The notes: generated by a model from the sequence alone, not told the origin. DNA of 64,000 bases from Chitinophagaceae bacterium (GCA_025923075.1 JAICGN010000008.1:1-64000), one strand, 5' to 3'; positions 28,863 to 37,547 are shown, counted from the stretch's first letter. Numbers and translations are program-made.

Positions 28863-28865
28863 TAA

Positions 28866-28936
28866 TACCGTGAAAACACGGTATAGAATTCGGTTGAAAG
28901 ACGCTTGTTTGTGCCCTGCCCGTCTTTTTATTTTTA
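28866..28936 (+). promoter_or_regulatory. Cassette promoter D with perfect palindrome
   Basis: TACCGTGAAAACACGGTA (28866-28883) is a near-perfect inverted repeat, with the CCGTGTTTT core on the minus strand. After 21 bases comes TTG (28905-28907), then a 21-base spacer and TATTTTTA (28929-28936). No coding region follows before the next terminator. Confidence 0.65.
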
Positions 28937-29072
28937 TGTAAAGAACATAAGCAACAGTTTGTCGCTCTTTTCCCTATGATTGTTTTTATTATTATAAAGA
29001 CACGACCATAAATCTCCCATCCTTGCTATCCAGGCATCTGATATCAACAGTACAATTGATAGAGGATGTTAC
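28937..29072 (+). other. ORF-less cassette: possible small RNA or gene remnant
   Basis: Between promoter D and the terminator at 29073-29109 there is no plausible coding sequence. The last 60 bases (about 29013-29072) resemble the 3' untranslated stretch of the first lipoprotein cassette (about 28006-28050), so this looks like a cassette that lost its coding region. If the promoter works, a transcript of roughly 170 bases would be made. Confidence 0.4.
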
Positions 29073-29109
29073 GCCAGTCCTTCTTCGAGCCAGAGGGGGC
29101 TGGCTTTTT
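29073..29109 (+). terminator. Terminator of the ORF-less cassette
   Basis: The stem GCCAGTCC (29073-29080) / GGCTGGC (29098-29104), with one bulged T, is followed by five T. It is related to the two CCAGCCC terminators upstream. Confidence 0.65.
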
Positions 29110-29112
29110 CTT

Positions 29113-29182
29113 ACCCGTGTTTTAACGGGTGTCAAAAGGATAAAAAACGGTTGTTTGATAGATGGTCCCGGTGTTATGTTTG
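29113..29182 (+). promoter_or_regulatory. Cassette promoter E with upstream palindrome
   Basis: ACCCGTGTTTTAACGGGT (29113-29130) lies 20 bases before TTG (29151-29153). A 21-base spacer and TATGTTTG (29175-29182) follow. It drives the KAKILA-repeat gene with a leader of about 110 bases. Confidence 0.75.
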
Positions 29183-29299
29183 GATAGTGATTGAGATGAA
29201 AATATTTTGTGATGTTGGATGAAGGTGTTCAGGAATGTTGTACCTTAAAAGTTCGACTTTAAACAAGCGTCATCTTTTTAACCAAAATAAAATTTTTTT

Positions 29300-29816
29300 T
29301 ATGCCACTGAAAATATTAGCTGCTTTTGGACAAAACGGCAATGGAAGTATTAATTCTGATACATACAACGGAATAACTGCAGGAAATATTTATGAAAAGC
29401 CAAAGGCAAAAATTCTGGCGGGCTTAAATGATTTAAAAGCCAAGATACTTGCAGGTGCAGTTTTTATGGAAACATTAAAAGGTGAAATTCCGGATTATGA
29501 CCCTTTAGACAATGGTGTAAAAGCGAAAATACTTGCAAAGATACTTGCAGGGGGGCCACAGGTATTTGTTGAAATACCTAAAGGCGATATTCCGGAATAC
29601 GATCTTTTAACAGCTGACGCAAAAGCTAAAATACTTGCTAAAATACTGGCAGACCTGGTTGAAGACACAAACAATATCGTTGAGAAGAATTTGCCCGACT
29701 TGTATGAAGAAAGTATCTGCAACCCGTTCAAAATTGAAAACGAAAGATTAAGAAGAATGGTGGGCAATTTGTATGTTGAGAATTATAATCTTAAAAAGAA
29801 AAACGTGCCAATGTAG
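29300..29816 (+). CDS. KAKILA-repeat protein of unknown function
   Basis: The ATG at 29300 is chosen because it sits in the same T-rich start context as the two lipoprotein genes; an in-frame ATG at 29235 lies inside the apparent leader. The 171-residue product repeats the motif KAKILA five or more times (near residues 36, 46, 76, 110 and overlapping copies). Two longer units have the form KG-x-IP-x-YD-x-L, a linker, then AKAKILAKILA. The C-terminus is a charged, probably coiled-coil helix (ENERLRRMVGNLYVENYNL). There is no signal peptide. I cannot assign a family. It converges on the C11 peptidase gene 143 bases away. The Lys-rich repeats would be suitable sites for a clostripain-type enzyme, which is speculation. 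Confidence 0.65.
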
Positions 29817-29959
29817 TATGGTGTTTCTTATTGAACCTGCGGCGTATTTTTGGATTGGGTTTGTAAAGACAAGACGTTTTTTCTGGCAAATGGAGCATCC
29901 CCTTATCTTTCTTTGACTGTCAGGAGCTTTTTCGGCTACCAAATCCTGGTATACTTCTC

Positions 29960-31774
29960 TTAATTGGTACCCGGAGTACTATTCTTCAATAAGAACTCAG
30001 GAATCACATCAGTAATAATCCTATCCTTTTCGAGGAGGGCGGTAGTTAGTTCGTGTATAAAAGCTCCTCTTTCCTCCAATAATTGTTTCTTTTCATCGTC
30101 AGTGGTCACAAGGCTACCTTTGTAATTGCTTTTCTCGCCATAATACTTCATGTACTCAAATATCAGTTTATTCCAGGAAATATCTTTTGTAAACTCATTT
30201 GCAACAGGATTTCTTTTCTTTCCTTTTCCTTTTTCTGAAATTTCTCTATCAAAGAAAATCCCTAAATTTTTGTTGTTCTTATGGGCTTCCTCTGAGTCGG
30301 GAAAATAGATACCAACTCCATGACCCCCATACGAAAGTAAATAATTAAGACTGGGTATTCTGCCGGCTCCGATCCAAGACTGAATAATATACTCATCCTT
30401 CAGGAATTTTATTATGGTTTCGACAAGACCAGGCAATTCTTTTGGATGCTTGATATTATTTTTTGCAATAACTTCTTGAAGTTTTATGAAAAACCAGGTA
30501 ACATCAATAAAGGAATACATGTAATCATCTTCACCAAAATGCCTGCATTGTTTTCTTGCTGTCTTCATCATCTCCCAAACATCCTTTTTCATACTCTCAT
30601 CCTTAATATCGAGTACCATATCAGCGAATTTGCCCAGGTGTTCAGCTAACTTTCCGCTCTTCTTAAGATCAACGCAGGAAATAGCAAGTGATTGTCTTTC
30701 ATATTCGTTATAAGTATTTTTTACAGGGGCATCCAAGACTATTCTTTTAGCAAGTTCAGCAGGAGCCATCGAACAATTTTCTACCAAGGCCTTAAAACTA
30801 TCTTTGTAATTGTACCCGTCAAAATAAATCAATTCTTCGCTGGCTATATAATAAAATGATTTTTTGGTACCATTACTTTTCCTCAGTTCATATCCAAATT
30901 CCACCATTTGCATACAGCAACCCATTATTAATAGAATGTCAACGTCATTTTCTTTTTTCTTCAGACAATCCCTGATTTCTTGTTCGAACAAGCCATCAAG
31001 ATTTGACCGGGATGATAAATATTTTTTAAGTCTTTCTACTTGCGGATTCAATGGCTGCAGGTCATTTCTGTTCGGCAACAAGTCCATTAATTCCATTGAT
31101 CCAATTTTGGATCCGTCCCTATCTTTCAGGTCCTTATAGAAATCTGTTTTTCTTTTGAAAATTGTAATGTCGATTGATGTGGTACCCCGGAGTGTTAGTC
31201 TGATTCTGACCTTATTTCTATCCTTAAACAAGTTCTCCTTTTTAAGCTCCTCTTTAAGGATTATTCGCCGGGGCGACGCCAAATCTGTAATATCAGTCAC
31301 TGTAAGGTCGTTGCCATATAAGTCAATGATCCTTTGGTATGAATCCTCCAAACTAAACATACTCGATCCGCTTCCATGACCCCATAGAAACAATAAATTT
31401 TGAGCCGCATTACATCGTTCTTTACCCCATTTGATAAAGCCAGCCAAAGCATCCTTGCTTCCCATGGAAATCTTGAGAGTATCGTCTTTTACATCTAAAG
31501 GATACTCTAAAGAAAAGTTTTCATCTATTTCAAATCGCCTGGATCCAAAACCGCCCGGGTCGCCATTCTTAGGCGCCCAGTTCGTATAAGCCTGCAGACA
31601 AATTCGCACGTCCCGGTTTCCAAATTCGTTTGGTTTCTGCGCTGCAATAATATTCTTTAATGCGGCCAATTCATCCAGAAAGAGTTTTGACTGTGGGATA
31701 CCGTTTGCATCATCCACGGCCATATAAATCAGAATTGCCCATTTGCCCTTGGGACTACTACCGTTATTTGCCAT
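29960..31774 (-). CDS. Clostripain-family (C11) cysteine peptidase, copy 2
   Basis: The 604-residue protein has no signal peptide. C11 features are the first strand WAILIYMAVDDA, catalytic His133 in LFLWGHGSGS and catalytic Cys near 286-287 in ILLIMGCCMQM. An insertion of about 90 residues between the two catalytic strands makes it longer than copy 1. The C-terminal block GHGVGIYFPDSEEAHK and W-NKLIFEYMKYY matches copy 1. The start codon is only 34 bases from the divergent propeller kinase gene, so both promoters must overlap or face each other in that gap. It probably acts in the cytoplasm after a signal; the substrate is unknown. Confidence 0.85.
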   Translation of the reverse strand: MANNGSSPKGKWAILIYMAVDDANGIPQSKLFLDELAALKNIIAAQKPNEFGNRDVRICLQAYTNWAPKNGDPGGFGSRRFEIDENFSLEYPLDVKDDTLKISMGSKDALAGFIKWGKERCNAAQNLLFLWGHGSGSSMFSLEDSYQRIIDLYGNDLTVTDITDLASPRRIILKEELKKENLFKDRNKVRIRLTLRGTTSIDITIFKRKTDFYKDLKDRDGSKIGSMELMDLLPNRNDLQPLNPQVERLKKYLSSRSNLDGLFEQEIRDCLKKKENDVDILLIMGCCMQMVEFGYELRKSNGTKKSFYYIASEELIYFDGYNYKDSFKALVENCSMAPAELAKRIVLDAPVKNTYNEYERQSLAISCVDLKKSGKLAEHLGKFADMVLDIKDESMKKDVWEMMKTARKQCRHFGEDDYMYSFIDVTWFFIKLQEVIAKNNIKHPKELPGLVETIIKFLKDEYIIQSWIGAGRIPSLNYLLSYGGHGVGIYFPDSEEAHKNNKNLGIFFDREISEKGKGKKRNPVANEFTKDISWNKLIFEYMKYYGEKSNYKGSLVTTDDEKKQLLEERGAFIHELTTALLEKDRIITDVIPEFLLKNSTPGTN

Positions 31775-31808
31775 AACTGCTTGATTTAAACTTTTAATGT
31801 AATTTTAA

Positions 31809-34800
31809 ATGAACTCTAATGTCGCCATCATTATGCCTCACTTGAACTCATCCCTTTTTTTCAGACTTTTCATTACTTTTTTCCTAGCTATCCCCTCTCT
31901 CCATTTAACGGGTCAGGTTCAGTATATCAATTTCAGACATTATTCATTGTCGGATGGATTGAGTTCTTATAAGGTCGTGAAGGTTTTACAGGACCGGTTT
32001 GGTTTTATGTGGGTAGCCACACAGGATGGGCTCAATAGGTTTGACGGTAAAGGTATAATCATTTATAATAAAAGTGCAGGGGAAAAACACCTTTTATTGG
32101 GGAGTGATATCACGGATATGCTGGAAGATACCAGTCGGAATATACTCTGGGTAATATCTTCTTATGGAGGATTGAATGGTATAGACCTGAAAACCGGAGT
32201 GGTAAAATATGCAATGTCAGTGGACGACTCTGCCAGTCGGTTCACCAACCGCTGGTTAAAAACTCTTATCCAAAACAAAGATGAACTCTGGATTGGAACT
32301 TTTGATGGCATCACCGTGTACAATATCAGGGAAGGCCGGTTTAAAACGACTGTATCCATTCCCTTTCAGCGAAGTAGCAATAGCAATAACGAGTTTGACA
32401 TTAATCTTTTTCATCAAGATGAATTCGGCAGGATATGGGCTTTTGTCGCCAATTACGGAATGGTGATTTATTCAGGGCATGACAATTCAGTTCTCCTGTC
32501 TCACCCGCTTGCTGAACTACGGTTCCCGACAGGATTTATTGCCAAACGGGTAAGCGGTTGTAAAAATATTTCGCCACAACAAATTTTGCTGGCCACACAC
32601 AAAGGCATAAAAAAAATCAGTTACGATAAATCAGGTCTGATAAGTGTCCCTGAAGAAATGATGTCCGGCACTGATGGAAAAGCTATCAGGTATCTCAATT
32701 TTGACAGTGAAGGCAACCTGTGGATTGCAACCAACGAAGGGTTATACAGAAATTTTGTTAAGGAAGGCACTATGTCATCGGTAGAAGATGTAAACATCGT
32801 GGACCAGAAAAAGTGGATCAGTTCAGTGAATGATATTTTCTTTGACAGGCATAACAACCTCTGGCTGGGCACCCTTCAAGGATTCGCTGTTGCAACCAGA
32901 ACTCATAGCCCGTTTCTGCATTACTTTCAGTCTGCCGATTTAAAGGAAAAGATCAGCAGGGCCTTTTTTATTTTTCCTTATAATGACTCCGTGGAATATG
33001 TCTGTGCTGAAGATGGTTTTTACAGGGTCGATAACACTAAAAAAAATATTCAGCGGTTGAAAGGAGGACCTTTTTGGTTTATGTTCCGCCATAAGGACGG
33101 AAATCTTTTCCTCGGTACTGATAACCGTTTATTTTCTTTTCAACCACCGGATCAATTCATTGATATTGAAAAAATATATCCTGAACTCTCACCTATCAGT
33201 CATGAATTTATAATGGGCGCTGTTAATTGGAATGACTCGCTAGTGTATATGGGGAGTAAGGTTGGTAATGGTATATATGAATGGAATTATAAAAGAAGAA
33301 TACTTGCAAAACTTGACAGCCATTCCTCTGTCCCCCTCAAAAATGGTATTGTTAATTCAATTTATAAGGACAAACGAAACAGAATCTGGATTTTGTCCAA
33401 TAACAGCTTTGCCGTTTACAATCCCCACAATTATCAACTTGATAATTACGAATTGACCAACCCGGAAACCGGTCAGCCCTTAACTTTCTTTTTCGATATG
33501 TGCGAGGCTTCCGGTTCTTACTGGCTGGCTTCTTATGGATCCGGGATCATACAAATGGATGATAATTTACGGATAAAGAACATTATTTCTACCAACCAGG
33601 GTATGGCAAATGCCGGGCTATATAAAATTTTTCCGGTGAATGATACACTGTTATTCTGCACTTCCAATAATGGGCTAAGTAAAATCAATATCAGGAATTC
33701 TTCCGTTGCAAACTATTTTCAAAGTGATGGTCTGCATTCCAATGCCTTTGAGGAGCTTTGCGGAACTGTATATAAAGGAAAAATTTATGCCGGCGGACCA
33801 GATGGGTTTACCATCATTGATCCAAAATATATAACCACGAATACCATTGCGCCGGAATTATATATCAACAATATTGTCATCGAGACCCAATCGGGCCGAC
33901 AAGAGTTAAGCGACCTTCAAATGAAATCTGCAACGCTTCCCCGAAATCTTTTGCAGGCCACAATTTATTTTTCGGCCCTCAATTATACCAATCCTGAACG
34001 AACGACTTACGCTTATCGCATAAAAGGGCAACAGGAAGAATGGGTCAACCTCGGAACTCAGAATTTTGTGAATCTTATCGGCCTTAAACCAGACACCTAT
34101 ACACTCCAGGTGAAAGCAATTAATGAAGATTCCTATGCCAGCGAAATAAAAGAAATTCAACTCATCTTTCTTCCCAAATGGTATCAGACTTTTTGGTTTA
34201 AGGCTCTGGCTGTTTTACTGGCTCTTGGAATTATATATTTTGTTTATAAAGTTCGCATCAATCAATTAAAGAAAGAAAGAGAGATAAGAACGCACCTGGC
34301 CAGTGATCTGCACGATGACCTGGGCAGTACATTGAACAGCGTAAAAGTTTATGCAAATATGGCCCTGCTTGAAAAAGAAAATCACTCCTACCTGGAAAAA
34401 GTAAAAGAAAGCACACAGGAAGCAATTACTGGCGTAAGAGATATCATCTGGGTGCTCGATGATAAGAAAGATCTTCTTGATCACCTGCTTACAAGAATAA
34501 AGGCGTTCGCCGCTCCGCTTTGCGAGGCTCATCACATAAATTTTCAGCAGCAAATCAATGATTCACTGCTGAACTATAAACTTGGCAAAGAAGAGAAAAG
34601 GAACCTGTATATGATTATTAAAGAAGCTGTCAATAATAGTGTGAAATATGCAAAAGGGAATTCAATTTATCTTACAATTGAACACACACAAAACAAATTG
34701 ACGATAAAACTGGCTGACGACGGGATTGGTTTTGAGAAAGATAAAATAACTGAAGGCAATGGTCTGAAAAATATTATGAACCGCGCCATAGAAATAGGGT

Positions 34801-34862
34801 ATAAAGCAACTATTATTTCACAACCCGGCCATGGTACTACAATTCAACTGGAGAAGAACTGA
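31809..34862 (+). CDS. Propeller/Y_Y_Y sensor histidine kinase, copy 2
   Basis: The 1017-residue protein has a signal peptide within residues 1-37; an alternative ATG at 31833 would also fit. Propeller repeats fill residues 40-690 (FGFMWVATQDGLNRFDG, GNLWIATNEGLYRN, NNLWLGTLQG). A Y_Y_Y domain precedes one membrane helix (ALAVLLALGIIYFVYKV). The HisKA_3 domain has its His in ASDLHDDLGSTLNS, an N-box IKEAVNNSVKYA and a G-box ADDGIGF with EGNGLKNIMNRA, all intact. It is a paralogue of the kinase at 16916-19969 and shares its placement next to a divergent C11 peptidase. No regulator follows on the same strand. Instead a NarL-type regulator converges from the other side with one base between the stops. 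Confidence 0.92.
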   Translation: MNSNVAIIMPHLNSSLFFRLFITFFLAIPSLHLTGQVQYINFRHYSLSDGLSSYKVVKVLQDRFGFMWVATQDGLNRFDGKGIIIYNKSAGEKHLLLGSDITDMLEDTSRNILWVISSYGGLNGIDLKTGVVKYAMSVDDSASRFTNRWLKTLIQNKDELWIGTFDGITVYNIREGRFKTTVSIPFQRSSNSNNEFDINLFHQDEFGRIWAFVANYGMVIYSGHDNSVLLSHPLAELRFPTGFIAKRVSGCKNISPQQILLATHKGIKKISYDKSGLISVPEEMMSGTDGKAIRYLNFDSEGNLWIATNEGLYRNFVKEGTMSSVEDVNIVDQKKWISSVNDIFFDRHNNLWLGTLQGFAVATRTHSPFLHYFQSADLKEKISRAFFIFPYNDSVEYVCAEDGFYRVDNTKKNIQRLKGGPFWFMFRHKDGNLFLGTDNRLFSFQPPDQFIDIEKIYPELSPISHEFIMGAVNWNDSLVYMGSKVGNGIYEWNYKRRILAKLDSHSSVPLKNGIVNSIYKDKRNRIWILSNNSFAVYNPHNYQLDNYELTNPETGQPLTFFFDMCEASGSYWLASYGSGIIQMDDNLRIKNIISTNQGMANAGLYKIFPVNDTLLFCTSNNGLSKINIRNSSVANYFQSDGLHSNAFEELCGTVYKGKIYAGGPDGFTIIDPKYITTNTIAPELYINNIVIETQSGRQELSDLQMKSATLPRNLLQATIYFSALNYTNPERTTYAYRIKGQQEEWVNLGTQNFVNLIGLKPDTYTLQVKAINEDSYASEIKEIQLIFLPKWYQTFWFKALAVLLALGIIYFVYKVRINQLKKEREIRTHLASDLHDDLGSTLNSVKVYANMALLEKENHSYLEKVKESTQEAITGVRDIIWVLDDKKDLLDHLLTRIKAFAAPLCEAHHINFQQQINDSLLNYKLGKEEKRNLYMIIKEAVNNSVKYAKGNSIYLTIEHTQNKLTIKLADDGIGFEKDKITEGNGLKNIMNRAIEIGYKATIISQPGHGTTIQLEKN

Positions 34863-34863
34863 A

Positions 34864-35514
34864 TTATACCTGTACAATTCCGTTTTTAATAGCATAAATG
34901 ACCAACCCTGTTCTTGTCTTGATTTCAAGTTTTTGAAAAAGTGTATCCCGGTAGCCATCCACGGTACGGGGGCTGAGATACATCTTATCGGCAATTTCCT
35001 TGTAAGTCATTTCGGTGCACGCCATTTTAAGAAATTCAATTTCTCTTTCGGTAAGATGAAGTATTTGTTGGGAACCATGACCTTCATCATCCGTGCCTGC
35101 AATACTATGTACTAATCTGCCGGTTACCATTTCAGAATAATAAAAACCTTTTTGCAGGATCGCGTCAATTGCCGTTTTTAACTCCGAGGGTTCAGTGTCT
35201 TTCAGAATGTACCCTCTTGCTCCGTTCTTCAGCATACGGATCACAGCATTTTCATCATCGTGCATGCTTAAAGCAAGTATTCTAATATCAGGATAATTTT
35301 TTTTGAGCCAAAGCGAAGTCTCATAGCCATCCATTTGTGGCATGTTGATGTCAAGTAATACCAGGTCGGGAAGATTATCCGGTTTCAGTTTTTCACAAAA
35401 CTCTTTTCCATTGTTTGCCTCAAATAATACCGTGAACCCCAAGTTACTAACCAGATCTGCCAATCCTTTACGGAGGAGAACGTGGTCATCTACCAGTACA
35501 ATTTTTGCAGCCAT
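34864..35514 (-). CDS. NarL/FixJ-type response regulator
   Basis: The 216-residue protein has a receiver domain (VDDHVLLR, phospho-acceptor Asp in LVLLDINMPQMDG near residue 55, Lys in GYILKDTEP) and a C-terminal LuxR helix-turn-helix (LTEREIEFLKMACTEMTYKE, then SPRTVDGYRDTLFQKLEI). It lies 11 bases downstream of a degenerate kinase gene and converges with the copy 2 propeller kinase, either of which could be its partner. A CCGTGTTTT element upstream of this operon matches those of the cassettes at 26-29 kb, so it may control those promoters. Confidence 0.93.
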   Translation of the reverse strand: MAAKIVLVDDHVLLRKGLADLVSNLGFTVLFEANNGKEFCEKLKPDNLPDLVLLDINMPQMDGYETSLWLKKNYPDIRILALSMHDDENAVIRMLKNGARGYILKDTEPSELKTAIDAILQKGFYYSEMVTGRLVHSIAGTDDEGHGSQQILHLTEREIEFLKMACTEMTYKEIADKMYLSPRTVDGYRDTLFQKLEIKTRTGLVIYAIKNGIVQV

Positions 35515-35525
35515 AGTGTTGGTTT

Positions 35526-36305
35526 TTATTTATTCAATGGTAATACCAGTTTCACTTCGGTACCTTGTGTTTTCCTATTCAGGGTAAAATCAACATTGAT
35601 AATCTTGGCTCTCCGGTGCATTTTGCAGTAGCTCTTGTCCTGGCCTGAGCCGTTGTTTTCTTTAGGCAACTCCGCATCAGCAGACATTCCATCGCCAGTG
35701 ATCACGAGTTCCAGATCATGTTCAGAATTTTTCAATGATACATTGATATTCTTTGCAGCTCCATGTTGGATGAATTTATGCAAAGTTTCCTGGACGATCC
35801 GGAAAAGTATCAGCTCTTTTTGTGCATCAAGCCGGGGCAGATCACCTTCCATTTCGAGCTGGGTTTCATAAAGGTCGGGTTTTTTTATCTGCTCCAGTTC
35901 ATGTTCAATTGCATGGTACAGGCCCAGATTTTCAATTTTGTCTGAACTAAGATTTCTTAACAACCCCCTCAGATCGAGTATAGCTTGACCAACGAGATCT
36001 TTCGACGAGCATATCTTATCTGTTGCGTCCAGGTTAGAAACATCCGTCGTATTCAGGTTAAGCTTGGCCAGGCTAAGTACCTGTCCGATATTGTCGTGAA
36101 TTTCCTTCGATATGTTTTTCAGGGTTTGATCCTGGATCTCCAGTTTTGTACGAAGTAATTCCTTTTGAAACCGGGTCAGGAGCTGGTCCTTTTCACGCAT
36201 CTGCCGGTAATATCGTTTCTGGTAAAAGAAAATGTACACCGTGATCAGTACTACCAGAATTGTTGTGAGGATCATTCCTCCCGCTAAAAGTATATTCAAT
36301 TCCAT
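35526..36305 (-). CDS. Sensor histidine kinase with degenerate ATP-binding domain
   Basis: The ATG at 36305 gives 259 residues; a TTG at 36326 is also in frame. One N-terminal membrane helix (ILLAGGMILTTILVVLITVY) is followed by a coiled coil and a HisKA_3 dimerisation helix with a normal phospho-acceptor His (SKEIHDNIGQVLS). The ATPase part is eroded. The N-box reads ETLHKFIQHG where the related kinases have EAVNN or EAVHN. The G1 box reads ITGDGMSADAELP instead of a DNGKGI-like motif, and the G2 segment (NNGSGQDKSYCKMHRRAKII) lacks GxGLxNM. It may be a pseudokinase or act as a phosphatase or hetero-partner. It is co-directional with the NarL regulator. Confidence 0.85.
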   Translation of the reverse strand: MELNILLAGGMILTTILVVLITVYIFFYQKRYYRQMREKDQLLTRFQKELLRTKLEIQDQTLKNISKEIHDNIGQVLSLAKLNLNTTDVSNLDATDKICSSKDLVGQAILDLRGLLRNLSSDKIENLGLYHAIEHELEQIKKPDLYETQLEMEGDLPRLDAQKELILFRIVQETLHKFIQHGAAKNINVSLKNSEHDLELVITGDGMSADAELPKENNGSGQDKSYCKMHRRAKIINVDFTLNRKTQGTEVKLVLPLNK

Positions 36306-36366
36306 CACAAATACCCCTGTTTTCAATAGTTTAAATTGTATTAACCCACTGGTAATTCCAGTTAAC

Positions 36367-36413
36367 CAAATGTACCCCGGCTAAAGCCGCTATGTAAGGA
36401 GGAAAACACGGTA
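36367..36413 (-). promoter_or_regulatory. Promoter of kinase/regulator operon with CCGTGTTTT element
   Basis: On the minus strand, TACCGTGTTTT (36413-36403) is followed by a good -7 element TACATTTG (36374-36367). The -33 region is weak (TTA in place of TTG). The 11-base element matches the core of the five cassette palindromes. Confidence 0.5.
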
Positions 36414-36736
36414 TTTTAAGGATGTAAGAATGAATTGACTGTCAACGAAAGTCATAACAACGATTGTCAAGCACCAGGCAAGGCTTTTTTGGTTTGTGTA
36501 AATTTTATCAGATTTTGCAGAATACCTATCGGTTGCAATATGTAGAATTACCTCAAAAGTAAAAGTAAAAATCCTTTGAAAAGTCATAATGAAGGATAGA
36601 ATCTTAATTGCGCAGATATTGAATACTACACAAATTCCCTTAGCAAAACCAAAAATATTTCAAGCATAAATCCTCTATTGAAAAGCTTTTTTTGGCTTTA
36701 GTTTTGAATATATATAGTTGTACTAAATCCGTATTT

Positions 36737-36829
36737 ATGAAAAATGCACTTGTAGTAAATGTTAAGACATTTGCAATTAATGCACTGATGATCCTGCTGT
36801 ATTATGTTATCCTGTTACTGGTGTGCTGA
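36737..36829 (+). CDS. Possible 30-residue membrane peptide
   Basis: The reading frame encodes MKNALVVNVKTF followed by a hydrophobic helix AINALMILLYYVILLLVC, a typical single-span small membrane protein. TATAGTTG at 36713-36720, with TTG 18 bases before it, is a fair promoter. The leader is A/T-rich. There is no homology that I can recognise and it could be chance. Confidence 0.35.
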   Translation: MKNALVVNVKTFAINALMILLYYVILLLVC

Positions 36830-36866
36830 AGGGTGAGCAGGAGCTAAAAATGAGCCGAGCCAACTC

Positions 36867-37547
36867 TTACTGGTTTTCCAGCAAACCAGGTCTCCTTTCT
36901 CTTGTTCTTTTAAGTGATTGTTCATTCCTCCATTCTTCGATCAGCCTGTGGTTTCCACTAAGTAAAGCATCAGGTACTTTCCACCCTCTGAAATCTTCCG
37001 GTCTTGTATAGACAGGTGGCGCCAGTAAATTATCCTGGAAAGAATCGAATAAAGCCGATGTTTCATCATTCAAAACACCTGGAATCAACCTCCCGATACA
37101 ATCAACCAACACAGCCGCAGCTAATTCACCGCCACTTAGTACATAATTCCCGATAGATATTTCTTTGGTAACAAAATGTTCTCTTATTCTTTCATCAATG
37201 CCCTTATAATGGCCGCAGATCATCATGATATTTTCCTTTAATGAAAGTGAGTTGGCAATTTTTTGTTCCAGCATTTCTCCATCAGGAGTTAAGTAGATCA
37301 CTTCATCATAGTTTCTTTCTGCAAAAAGTTCTTCAATCGCTTTTGCAAGTGGTTCGCACATCATCACCATCCCGGCACCGCCTCCGTACTGGTAATCATC
37401 TACCTGGCCGTATTCATTTACTGCCCATTTACGCAGGTAATGAATATGAACTTTCAGTAAGCCTTTTTCCTGGGCTCTTTTCATGATGCTGTGTTGCATC
37501 GGGCTTTCAAGCAATTCGGGTAAGACACTTATAATATCAATACGCAT
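36867..37547 (-). CDS. trmD: tRNA (guanine37-N1)-methyltransferase
   Basis: The start at 37547 ([15 protein letters not shown]) is the family start; the 14 residues encoded upstream in frame come from repeat DNA. The 226-residue protein is a SPOUT methyltransferase that makes m1G37 in tRNAs from S-adenosylmethionine. Motifs are [25 protein letters not shown], the knot region [12 protein letters not shown] and [15 protein letters not shown]. It normally lies with rpsP and rimM. Here those genes are about 6 kb away on the same strand, with dinB, a dipeptidase and others in between. Confidence 0.96.
   Translation of the reverse strand: MRIDIISVLPELLESPMQHSIMKRAQEKGLLKVHIHYLRKWAVNEYGQVDDYQYGGGAGMVMMCEPLAKAIEELFAERNYDEVIYLTPDGEMLEQKIANSLSLKENIMMICGHYKGIDERIREHFVTKEISIGNYVLSGGELAAAVLVDCIGRLIPGVLNDETSALFDSFQDNLLAPPVYTRPEDFRGWKVPDALLSGNHRLIEEWRNEQSLKRTRERRPGLLENQ

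Larger units (their letters stand above)
36327..36866. other. Intergenic region between kinase operon and trmD
   Basis: It contains the operon promoter above, a short palindrome TTGACTGTCAA (36435-36445) and one small candidate gene at 36737-36829. Nothing else is recognisable. Confidence 0.5.

Noticed and set aside
26273-31774. Bacterial gasdermin or other pore-forming defence operon
   Set aside because: A caspase-like C11 peptidase is present, but no neighbour has a gasdermin-like or clearly pore-forming sequence.
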